Positions 17,407 to 25,896 of a stretch of 64,000 nt of DNA are shown piece by piece (position 1 is the stretch's first letter; each line of letters begins with the position of its first letter). Under the pieces are notes generated by a model. It was not told the origin of the DNA. It ran no database searches and saw nothing but the letters and a program-made list of their open reading frames with translations. The stretch spans positions 285,827-349,826 of the forward strand of contig JBPOEY010000003.1 in the NCBI GenBank assembly GCA_051251645.1. The letters run 5' to 3'. The translations under genes were made by a program, and so were the position numbers. This DNA is from Litorimonas sp051251645 (GTDB lineage Bacteria > Pseudomonadota > Alphaproteobacteria > Caulobacterales > Maricaulaceae).

Positions 17407-20400
17407 TTAGCTCTCAGACGGAGCGTCTAACGCCTTCACATTGTCATTGATATTGCGCTCGATCAAACGACGGGCGGGGTCCAACACGATATGCGTCGGC
17501 CGCTCATCGAGTGTCACAGTGATCGTGCTGTCGGCTTCGCTTACGCGCATAGTTTCCAATGCTATGGGGCTCGCACCCAAGTCATCTTCCGGGTCTTCCG
17601 CGTAGAAACCGATCTGAACAAACTCATCAAGCATGGCATCATCGATCTCTGACACAGAGGTTTCCTTACCATCCTCTTCGCTCGCATATTTTTTGTCGAC
17701 CGAGAGGGGAATGGTGACTGTGAAGCGGTCGCCATCAGCGACAATTTCAACTTCGGCGTCATTTTGGAAGGTCAGGTCCCAAAAGGTGATCTTGTTCCAA
17801 TAATCATCGATGAGACCGTGATATTGTGGATCAATTTCTTCTTTCAAGATCGCGATCAATTCTAGCGTGGTCGGATAGGGGGCTCCCTTGTCGGCACCAT
17901 GCTCGATCAGGAAACGTTTTACGGCGCGCTGAACCGGCTCATTGCCCATGATCCCGCGCATGCCCCAGAACACCCAACTGGTTTTGTTGTAGTTCAGATA
18001 GCCTTGGCCTTCGGCTTCCGCGAGCACAGGCTCATCGTCCGCTTCGAATGTACGACCCGCCAGATATTGGCGTATGGTCCGCTCCTCATGCATGCGCCGC
18101 GCTTTGGCGAAGTCATAATGCCGTTCGTAGGCTAGCATCGTCGCATTTTCGGTCAGTCCTTCCGACAGAAGGTTCGAGCCTTTAGCGAAGGCTCCGATGA
18201 CCTGATGCGCGAACCACTGGTGACCGATTTCGTGCATGGTCACATAAGTTGCAAAGTCCACCTGTTTTGGATCTTCAGCAGCCCCCGGGTCTTGTACGAA
18301 ACCAATGTTTTCAGAGAAAGGCACGGTTCCCGCAAACGCCTGAGCAAAGCCGCCATATGGGAATTCCATGATGCGCAGCTGGGCATATTGATAAGGGCTG
18401 AAAGTCTCTGTGTAAATGTCCATAGACGTGCGCATCGCGCTGAACATGAGGTCGATATTGAAGTTGTGTTCCGGATGGAAGTAGATTTCCAACTCCACAT
18501 CATCGCCATTTGGATTATCCCAGACTTCCTTGCGGACTTCATACTCTGCCGTCAGGAATGAGAAGAAATTGAGAATGGGGTTGATTGACTTGTATGTCCG
18601 GCAACGGCGTCCACCCTCAACCGTTTCGCCGCGGAATTTACCCGGCGCGACAGGAATCTGCGACTCGTCCGTGCAGACCTCAGCGTCGAAGTCGACATAA
18701 TCGGCATAGCCTGAGAAGGATGTCAGCAGGTGATACCGTCTGGCATCCTCATCATCCCGATCCGGCCAGCGCATACGCTCTTCCAGATCGTTGCGGCGAC
18801 GTTGATCGGGGTTTTGCAAAAATCCGTTTTCCAGATTACCGAATATAAGCAGGGCATCTGTATTATTGACGAATGTTCCGTTCAGACGAATGGATGATCC
18901 AGCTGTAAGGGTCGGCGCATTGAAACGGGTCGAAAATTCGATAACGCGCTGTTCACCCGGTTGAAGCGGTGGGTCGAATTCGATGATTTGAACATCATGG
19001 TCCTCGGCCAGCTTGTCTACGACGTCCTCACCCGTGATCCGGCTCGCGCGGTCCATGTCGAGCTTGGTAATATTATCGAGACCCACACCAGACGAAATCG
19101 ACGTGCGCGTGATTGGCACATCATAGGGATTGTCGATAGTGTATCGCCCGCCAAATGTCGCCCTATGCTTGCTTGGATAGAAATCGGCTTGAACAGACAC
19201 GTCGATAATACGCGGTTCCGGTTGCGTCCACAAATCGCCAACGAGGCGTTCATAGTCTGCCGCTTGTGCCTCGCGCTGATCAGAGTTCATATAGTCCTGA
19301 TCGCGGTAATCCGAGAGCCCAGCATATCCGAAGCCGGCGAACAGAGCCATGCCCAGCGCCGCAGTGGCGAGAGACGAAATGCTCATTCGCTTTCGCATTG
19401 AGACAAGCCGGTCTTTCAGACCGATCTGCAGGCCACGACGCCAGAGCCAGACTGATAAAGCTCCGAGGATAAGAATAAGACCCATCCAGTAGGCGAACTC
19501 CCACCAGAAGGATTGCGGCGAAGAAAAGCCGGACATCTCGGAATAACCGCCTGCGCTGACGCTGCCGAAATTCATCAAGGGATGATAGAATGGCAGCAGG
19601 CTGAGGAAAAATATCAGACCTATAAGAACGCCCGCTGAGACGAGCATACCGATAATGCGGCCTGGCATAAAGTTCTGAATAAACATCACAAGCATTGCGA
19701 GTAGGAAGAAACGAACGAAAGTGTTGACGATACCGAGGGCGATAAAGGTCATTGGCATAACGGGCGTCTTACCAAAACCGATAATCGCTTGAGCGATCAT
19801 CCCTGCTAGCAAAAGTCCTACGATAATCGTCAGCAATATACCGGCCATCGCGCCCCATTTTGCAAACAGCAACGAAACGCTGCGCACGGGGGTCGCATCG
19901 AGAATACCGTGCATGTTGACGGTCCGGTCCCGCCACATGATGTCAGATCCAAAGAAGATCATAATGATGAGCATCGGGAGTGAAAGTGACCCCAAAGCGA
20001 TGCCAGTCATGAAACTGCTGGTCGGCAAGGTTGTCGTAACGCCCAAGAACAGAGTTGCCAGCAATATGAAGCCGAAGAGGCTGACGGCAATTCCCATCAA
20101 AATCAGGAAGGGTGTGCTGCGCACCGTCGTGACATATTCGAACTTCAAACGCGTCCAAAATGCGCTCAGTGTGAAATCAGTCCCAAGGGATGGAGTCACG
20201 GGCGCGACCCGGGACGCTGGTGTGGCTGGACTATCATCAATTAGACGTTTCGTGCGGCGAGTCTGGATGCCGCGTGTGGAAAGAAGGAAAGCCAGACCGA
20301 ACAAACCCAGTCCGATTGTCCCGTAGATCAGGCGGTTCAGCCCGATCCATCCCATTATCGGCGTCATTTTATCATTTTGCTCGGCAGCGGGCCAATATTG

Positions 20401-21054
20401 TGTCTCGAAAAGGAGCGCATTATCCCCAAACGGGCTCGACATAGCGCCTAGCCATTCGGGAGGATTCTCGCCCGCAATGACACCGCCAATTAGATAGAGA
20501 ACCAGCAGGCCAACAGCACTCACGTAAACAAGCGTTCTATTGCGGGTTGTCACGGCAATCGCCGTATAAACGCCAGAAACAATTAGAGCGTTGATGACGA
20601 TAAACAGCAAAAACGGCTGCAAATAATGCAGGAAATTAAACGGTTGGTAGGTGGCGGAGTCCGCCCAAGGCATAAACGGGCCCGCCATGGTGCCAACAAC
20701 AAGACCGCCGAGGGCCACGATTGTCGTGATCCAGACGCCCAGCATACGTGACAGGATCATCGTCGGCGTCGCCACCGGTGTGGCGTGAATGATTTCAAGT
20801 GATTTGTGGGTGTCGTCGCGCATCACTCCGGTCACGACGAAAACGGCCGCGAAGAAAATGGAGAGTAGGCTGAATGACGAGATGATGCTGGCAATGGGGA
20901 TGGCCCCATTGGTCTTCACCCGCGCTCCGCCGGGTGCAATTGACTCAATCGAGGAAAAGAGAATGCCAAAGGCGATCATCACAATGAGCGCCAGCCAGAA
21001 GCCTATCGTTCGTATGTGGAGCCTGAGCTCAAATCCTAAAAGACTACGCAGCAT
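17407..21054 (-). CDS. ABC-2 type permease fused to an M1-family aminopeptidase domain
   Basis: A 1215-residue two-part membrane protein. Residues 1 to about 590 hold many hydrophobic helices in two similar six-helix blocks (first block from MLRSLLGFELRLHIRTIGFW, second from FWTRLKFEYVTTVRSTPFLI), each like an ABC-2 permease. Residues about 600-1215 are an M1 peptidase-like region with HEIGH at 941-945 and Glu965 in LSEGLTEN; the Glu follows the motif by 19 residues, one more than in PepN. The catalytic domain should face the periplasm. The cognate ATPase overlaps its start by 11 bases. The substrate is unknown: export or processing of a peptide or envelope protein is a guess. Confidence 0.88.
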   Translation of the reverse strand: MLRSLLGFELRLHIRTIGFWLALIVMIAFGILFSSIESIAPGGARVKTNGAIPIASIISSFSLLSIFFAAVFVVTGVMRDDTHKSLEIIHATPVATPTMILSRMLGVWITTIVALGGLVVGTMAGPFMPWADSATYQPFNFLHYLQPFLLFIVINALIVSGVYTAIAVTTRNRTLVYVSAVGLLVLYLIGGVIAGENPPEWLGAMSSPFGDNALLFETQYWPAAEQNDKMTPIMGWIGLNRLIYGTIGLGLFGLAFLLSTRGIQTRRTKRLIDDSPATPASRVAPVTPSLGTDFTLSAFWTRLKFEYVTTVRSTPFLILMGIAVSLFGFILLATLFLGVTTTLPTSSFMTGIALGSLSLPMLIIMIFFGSDIMWRDRTVNMHGILDATPVRSVSLLFAKWGAMAGILLTIIVGLLLAGMIAQAIIGFGKTPVMPMTFIALGIVNTFVRFFLLAMLVMFIQNFMPGRIIGMLVSAGVLIGLIFFLSLLPFYHPLMNFGSVSAGGYSEMSGFSSPQSFWWEFAYWMGLILILGALSVWLWRRGLQIGLKDRLVSMRKRMSISSLATAALGMALFAGFGYAGLSDYRDQDYMNSDQREAQAADYERLVGDLWTQPEPRIIDVSVQADFYPSKHRATFGGRYTIDNPYDVPITRTSISSGVGLDNITKLDMDRASRITGEDVVDKLAEDHDVQIIEFDPPLQPGEQRVIEFSTRFNAPTLTAGSSIRLNGTFVNNTDALLIFGNLENGFLQNPDQRRRNDLEERMRWPDRDDEDARRYHLLTSFSGYADYVDFDAEVCTDESQIPVAPGKFRGETVEGGRRCRTYKSINPILNFFSFLTAEYEVRKEVWDNPNGDDVELEIYFHPEHNFNIDLMFSAMRTSMDIYTETFSPYQYAQLRIMEFPYGGFAQAFAGTVPFSENIGFVQDPGAAEDPKQVDFATYVTMHEIGHQWFAHQVIGAFAKGSNLLSEGLTENATMLAYERHYDFAKARRMHEERTIRQYLAGRTFEADDEPVLAEAEGQGYLNYNKTSWVFWGMRGIMGNEPVQRAVKRFLIEHGADKGAPYPTTLELIAILKEEIDPQYHGLIDDYWNKITFWDLTFQNDAEVEIVADGDRFTVTIPLSVDKKYASEEDGKETSVSEIDDAMLDEFVQIGFYAEDPEDDLGASPIALETMRVSEADSTITVTLDERPTHIVLDPARRLIERNINDNVKALDAPSES

Positions 21055-21940
21055 GTCGCGTCTCCACAGCGGACATCAGGCCATTTAAATGGGCGAAGTA
21101 AGCGTCTTCCAGCAATGTCTCGCGTTTTTTCCATCCAACGCCGGGAGGGGTTTTGGAGAGAATAGAGACAACCGTGCTGCCGCGTAGGCGGCGGGTGGAC
21201 AGAACCGGCAGTTCTGTTTTCATCCGATCAACAGCCTCATCATCCGCGACGCTCATTGTCCAGACATTGCCATCAATCTGTTGAACCAAATCTTCGGGCG
21301 CGCCGCGCACGATGAGTTTGCCGTCTCCCATCACGCCCATATCGGTGCAGAGATCACGCACATCTTCGATAATGTGTGTTGATAGGATGATGATTTTTTC
21401 GTCGCCTGCGCGGGACAGAATGTCCAGAAATCGTTGGCGTTCAAGCGGATCAAGCCCGGCTGTCGGCTCATCTACGATGATAAGCTGCGGGTCGCCCAAG
21501 AGCGCTTGGGCGACACCAAAGCGCTGGCGCATGCCGCCGGAATAACTGGCCACGGAAGCCGTGCGGTGTGTCCAGAGATTGACCATGTTAAGAAGCGTTT
21601 CGACCTGCTCTTTGCGCTCGCCCTTATCGCCAATCCCTTTGAGGATCGCGATGTGATCGAGAAGTTGCAGCGCGCTCATGCGTGGATAGACGCCAAAATC
21701 TTGCGGCAAGTAACCCAAAACCGTCCGCACCGTGTCAGGTTTCTCTGTAATGTCGACGCCGTTGAAATGGACGGTTCCGCTTGTGGGTTCTTGCAACGTC
21801 GCGAGGGTTCGCATCAGTGTCGACTTGCCAGCACCATTGGGACCAAGAAGCCCGAACAGGCCGGGCCCGAGTGTCAGCGACACATCGTCCAAGGCCTTAA
21901 AATTACCAAACATCTTCGTAAGGTTGCGAATTTCCAACAT
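21044..21940 (-). CDS. ABC transporter ATP-binding protein
   Basis: A 298-residue ABC-2-type ATPase with Walker A GPNGAGKS (residues 33-40), Q-loop LGYLPQDFGVYPRM, signature YSGGMRQRFGVAQAL, Walker B LIIVDEPTAGLDP and the switch His of ILSTHIIED. The C-terminal 90 residues are the usual poorly conserved extension. ATG 21940 has an AGGAG ribosome site that overlaps the palindrome CCTGAATTCAGG. Its 3-prime end overlaps the permease-aminopeptidase gene by 11 bases, so the pair makes one transporter at the inner membrane. Confidence 0.95.
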   Translation of the reverse strand: MLEIRNLTKMFGNFKALDDVSLTLGPGLFGLLGPNGAGKSTLMRTLATLQEPTSGTVHFNGVDITEKPDTVRTVLGYLPQDFGVYPRMSALQLLDHIAILKGIGDKGERKEQVETLLNMVNLWTHRTASVASYSGGMRQRFGVAQALLGDPQLIIVDEPTAGLDPLERQRFLDILSRAGDEKIIILSTHIIEDVRDLCTDMGVMGDGKLIVRGAPEDLVQQIDGNVWTMSVADDEAVDRMKTELPVLSTRRLRGSTVVSILSKTPPGVGWKKRETLLEDAYFAHLNGLMSAVETRHAA

Positions 21941-21948
21941 AGGGGTCT

Positions 21949-21960
21949 CCTGAATTCAGG
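21949..21960. promoter_or_regulatory. Perfect 12-bp palindrome at the ABC transporter ribosome site
   Basis: CCTGAATTCAGG is self-complementary and lies 9 bases upstream of the ATPase start, overlapping its AGGAG. It could be an operator or a hairpin that hides the ribosome site; no regulator gene is adjacent. Confidence 0.3.
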
Positions 21961-22157
21961 TCGTAAAGAGCATGGTTTTTATCGAATAACAACAAATATA
22001 ATGACTTGAAATTTGTCTAGAACAGGAAGGTTTCACAAATACTCCCTTAATTGTCGTCCCCTATGGGTCTCATACACCTCGCATCTGTGTCGGGGCCTTG
22101 CGCTAGGCTAACGGCTCTCCCACCTTGCGTTAGATTGATTTTCAAAGGTCGCTTTTC

Positions 22158-24548
22158 ATGACGCTGACGCTTCCAGTTCTTCCTCTTCGCGACATTGTCG
22201 TGTTCCCACACATGGTTGTGCCGCTTTTTGTCGGCCGCGATAAGTCGATTCTCGCGTTGGAAGAGGTGATGCGCGCGGACAAGCAAATTTTCCTACTGAC
22301 TCAGCGTGACTCTGATACCGATGAGCCCATCGAAGAAGATTTATTCATGTTCGGCTGCGTCGCTAAGATCATGCAATTGCTAAAACTACCGGATGGCACC
22401 GTGCGTGTCTTGGTTGAAGGTCAAAGCCGGGCCGGATTAGAAAAACTATATGAACGCGATGGTTTCATGGAAGCGGTTCTTGAGCCGTTACCGACGGAGT
22501 TCGATAAGGCGAAATCAAAAGCGCTGGCCATAGAAGTGCGTGACGCCTTTGGTGATTTTGGCAAAGTAAATAGCCGAATTGCCGAAGAGGTTGTAAGCTC
22601 TGTCGTCGAGACGAAGGACCCCTCGAAACTGGCCGACACAGTCGCTGTCCATTTAGGTGCTGACCTGGCGACAAAACAAACCTTACTGGAAACGCCGGAT
22701 CCGGCGGAACGTCTCTCCAAAATTATGGACGTCATCGGCGGCGAGACGTCTGTGTTGAAAGTTGAAAAAAAGATCCGAACACGCGTCAAACGTCAGATGG
22801 AAAAGACGCAGCGCGAATATTATCTCAATGAGCAAATGAAGGCGATCAAAACCGAGCTCGGGGGTGATGAAACGGACGAAATTGCGGACCTGACTGACAA
22901 GGTCGAAAAGACAAAATTGACGAAGGAAGCGCGCACCAAGCTGACATCCGAGATCAAAAAGCTCCGTCAGATGAGCCCAATGAGCGCAGAAGCGAACGTC
23001 TCGCGCAATTATATTGACTGGATGCTGTCTGTGCCGTGGGGCAAGAAAAAGCGCGTTCAGAAAAATCTAAAAAAGGCGCAGGAGATTTTGGATCAGGACC
23101 ATTACGGTCTCGACAAAGTCAAAGAGCGGATCATCGAGCATCTCGCCGTGCAGACACGGACGAATAAGGTCAAAGGCCCGATCCTTTGCCTCGTTGGTCC
23201 TCCGGGGGTCGGTAAAACCTCACTCGGAAAATCTGTGGCGAAAGCCACAGGGCGTGAGTTTGTGCGCGTGTCGCTTGGCGGCGTGCGGGACGAGAGTGAA
23301 ATTCGGGGTCACCGTCGGACTTATATCGGCTCCATGCCGGGTCGCGTGATCCAGTCGATGAAAAAGAGCAAATATACCAACCCTCTTTTCCTGTTTGATG
23401 AAATTGATAAAATGGGCAGTGATCATCGCGGTGATCCCTCGGCAGCGCTCCTTGAGGTGCTGGACCCGGAACAGAACGACACATTCAATGACCACTATCT
23501 GGATGTTGATTATGATTTGTCAGACGTGATGTTTATCACGACGGCCAATAGTTTGAACATGCCACAGCCGCTTCTTGATCGGATGGAGGTCATTCGCATT
23601 CCAGGTTATACGGAAGATGAAAAGGTAGAAATTGCCCGCCGTCATTTGATCCCTGAACAATATAAAGAAAATGGTCTAAAAGCGGATGAGTTCGACGTCT
23701 CAGACGATGCCGTTCGCGAGATCGTTCGATATTACACGCGTGAAGCGGGCGTGCGCTCGCTGAAGCGCGAGATCGCGCGATTGGCGCGCAAAGCTTTGAC
23801 GGTCATCATTAAAGGGGAAGTCAAATCCGTCTCTGTCACCCCGGATAATATCGGCGACTATCTCGGCGTTAAAAAGCACCGCTTTGGCCGGACGGATACG
23901 GAAGACCAAGTCGGTGTCGTCACAGGTTTGGCGTGGACCTCAGTTGGCGGCGACCTGTTAACGATCGAAGCGGTGTCTATGTCTGGTCGCGGCAAAATGA
24001 TGATTACGGGTAACCTCAAAGAGGTGATGAAAGAATCGATCAGTGCGGCGAATAGCTATGTGCAAGCGCGCGCGCCTGAACTCGGGATTAGCCCTCGCGA
24101 ATTCCGCTCGCGTGATATTCACGTCCATGTACCGGAAGGCGCAACGCCCAAAGACGGCCCCTCTGCCGGGATCGCGATGGTCACGGCGATGGTGTCTGTT
24201 CTCACGGGTATTCCGGTTAAATCCGAAGTCGCAATGACAGGCGAAGTTACCTTGCGGGGCCGCGTCCTGCCGATTGGGGGGCTGAAGGAAAAGTTACTCG
24301 CGGCGCTTCGCGGCGGTGTCGAAACGGTGTTGATCCCTGAGGAGAATGAAAAAGACCTCGCTGATATTCCCGATAATGTGAAAAACGAGCTCCTGATTAT
24401 TCCGATTGGCTCCGTTGATGAGGTTCTGAAACATGCGCTGACTAAACCGCCAGAAGCCATTGATTGGACCGAAGCCGACGCGGCTCAACTCTCGGGTCTC
24501 ATGATTGGTGGAACGCCGAGCCTGGAGCCGGGTGCACAAACGCACTAG
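22158..24548 (+). CDS. lon: ATP-dependent protease Lon
   Basis: A 796-residue cytosolic AAA+ serine protease that degrades misfolded and regulatory proteins; in Caulobacter-type bacteria Lon controls DnaA and CcrM levels. It has the N-terminal substrate domain (LPVLPLRDIVVFPHMVVPLFVG), a coiled linker, the AAA+ domain with Walker A GPPGVGKT (347-354) and Walker B FLFDEIDK, and the protease domain with Ser669 in PKDGPSAGIAM and Lys712 in GGLKEKLL. Length and dyad spacing are standard for bacterial LonA. It reads divergently from the ABC operon across a 217-base gap in which I found no convincing heat-shock promoter. A CoA-transferase-like gene begins at the base after its stop. Confidence 0.97.
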   Translation: MTLTLPVLPLRDIVVFPHMVVPLFVGRDKSILALEEVMRADKQIFLLTQRDSDTDEPIEEDLFMFGCVAKIMQLLKLPDGTVRVLVEGQSRAGLEKLYERDGFMEAVLEPLPTEFDKAKSKALAIEVRDAFGDFGKVNSRIAEEVVSSVVETKDPSKLADTVAVHLGADLATKQTLLETPDPAERLSKIMDVIGGETSVLKVEKKIRTRVKRQMEKTQREYYLNEQMKAIKTELGGDETDEIADLTDKVEKTKLTKEARTKLTSEIKKLRQMSPMSAEANVSRNYIDWMLSVPWGKKKRVQKNLKKAQEILDQDHYGLDKVKERIIEHLAVQTRTNKVKGPILCLVGPPGVGKTSLGKSVAKATGREFVRVSLGGVRDESEIRGHRRTYIGSMPGRVIQSMKKSKYTNPLFLFDEIDKMGSDHRGDPSAALLEVLDPEQNDTFNDHYLDVDYDLSDVMFITTANSLNMPQPLLDRMEVIRIPGYTEDEKVEIARRHLIPEQYKENGLKADEFDVSDDAVREIVRYYTREAGVRSLKREIARLARKALTVIIKGEVKSVSVTPDNIGDYLGVKKHRFGRTDTEDQVGVVTGLAWTSVGGDLLTIEAVSMSGRGKMMITGNLKEVMKESISAANSYVQARAPELGISPREFRSRDIHVHVPEGATPKDGPSAGIAMVTAMVSVLTGIPVKSEVAMTGEVTLRGRVLPIGGLKEKLLAALRGGVETVLIPEENEKDLADIPDNVKNELLIIPIGSVDEVLKHALTKPPEAIDWTEADAAQLSGLMIGGTPSLEPGAQTH

Positions 24549-25892
24549 ATGGACTTGCAGACCCAGATCGGTGCGTCTCTTGATGCCGTAGGTTTGGACT
24601 GCATTCTCTATCGTGAAACGGGCGAGGGCTCTTGGCCTTCTGCCTTTGCGGTGTCCGATTTAGCGGTCGCGTCGATTGGCGCGGCTTGCGCCGACGTCGC
24701 CGCGCTTTCGGGCCGCAAAACGCCTGTCGAAATTGACCGCCGTCTCGCCTCACTTTGGTTTTCACTGACAGTTCGCCCTCAAGGCTGGGACTTACCGCCT
24801 GTTTGGGATGATCTGGCGGGCGTATACCACACGTCTGATGGCTTTATCCGTCTGCACACCAATGCGCCTCATCATAAAGCGGCGGCGTTACGGGCGCTCA
24901 ATTGCAAAGCCGATCGGGCCACTGTTGAAGCGATTGTGGCAAAGTGGTCGGCCTTAGCACTAGAAACTGCGGTTGTTGCGCAAAATGGCTGTGCCGCGCG
25001 CTTGATGAATTTGGACGATTGGCGGGCGCATCCTCAGGGGCGCGCGGTCAATTCTGAACCACTAATCACATGGACCCGACATTCGGCGGCGCCTGCGACG
25101 TGGTTGCCCGGCCCAAAGTCACGTCCGTTGGCGGGGCTGAAGGTTCTTGACTTGACGCGTGTTCTCGCTGGCCCTGTTTGCACGCGGACCTTAGCCGGGT
25201 TTGGTGCAGAGATTTTGAGGATCGATCCGCCGGGGTGGGGCGAAGCGCTCGTCGAGACTGAAGTGACGCCCGGCAAACGCTTGGCCACTTTGAACTTAAA
25301 AACCTCAGCGGATCGCGACACGTTTTTATCCCTGCTAAAAGACGCGGATGTTCTCGTTCATGGCTACCGGAAAGACGCTTTAGAAACGCTTGGTTTGGGA
25401 GAAGATATGCGTCGTGCCATAAACCCCGGACTGATCGATGTTGCGCTCAATGCTTATGGGTGGACAGGGCCGTGGTCGGAACGCCGCGGCTTTGACAGCT
25501 TGATGCAAATGAGCAGCGGGATCGCCTATAAAGGCATGACGTGGAAAAATAGTGACAGCCCTGTTCCGCTCCCAGTTCAAGCGCTCGATTTCGCAACAGG
25601 CTATTTGATGGCGGCCGCTGTAATTCGGGCCTTACGGGGGCGGATTGAAACTGGCGACGCGCTGAGCGCGCGCCTCTCTTTGGCACGGACGTCGGCGCTG
25701 TTGGCCTCCGTCCCCGCTGATAATGACGGGACGGATTTTGATCCAATAACGGAGGATGATTTATCCGCTGAAGTCGAACCCACTGATTGGGGTCCGGCGC
25801 GGCGTATTCGTTTTCCGGCGGATATTGCTATGGGCTGGTCGACGCCTGCGCGCCGCTTACATAGCGACGCGCCAGAATGGCGTGTTTCTTAA
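24549..25892 (+). CDS. CaiB/BaiF (family III) CoA transferase homologue, atypical
   Basis: A 447-residue protein. The conserved family III CoA-transferase opening (LAGLKVLDLTRVLAGPVCTR, GAEILRIDPPGWG, LATLNLKT, DADVLVHGYRKDAL) appears only at about residue 195; the first 190 residues look like a diverged remnant of another copy. The segment where the catalytic Asp normally sits (consensus VSLLDA-like) reads RLSLARTSALL here, with Arg at the Asp position, a form also found in the double-length members of this superfamily. CoA transfer activity is therefore doubtful. The start ATG touches the lon stop codon, so translation is probably coupled. Convergent with the amidohydrolase gene four bases on. 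Confidence 0.75.
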   Translation: MDLQTQIGASLDAVGLDCILYRETGEGSWPSAFAVSDLAVASIGAACADVAALSGRKTPVEIDRRLASLWFSLTVRPQGWDLPPVWDDLAGVYHTSDGFIRLHTNAPHHKAAALRALNCKADRATVEAIVAKWSALALETAVVAQNGCAARLMNLDDWRAHPQGRAVNSEPLITWTRHSAAPATWLPGPKSRPLAGLKVLDLTRVLAGPVCTRTLAGFGAEILRIDPPGWGEALVETEVTPGKRLATLNLKTSADRDTFLSLLKDADVLVHGYRKDALETLGLGEDMRRAINPGLIDVALNAYGWTGPWSERRGFDSLMQMSSGIAYKGMTWKNSDSPVPLPVQALDFATGYLMAAAVIRALRGRIETGDALSARLSLARTSALLASVPADNDGTDFDPITEDDLSAEVEPTDWGPARRIRFPADIAMGWSTPARRLHSDAPEWRVS

Positions 25893-25896
25893 ACGA

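Noticed and set aside
21961..22157. Heat-shock (sigma-32) promoter for lon
   Set aside because: CTTG-containing segments occur, but none has a matching -10 at proper spacing.
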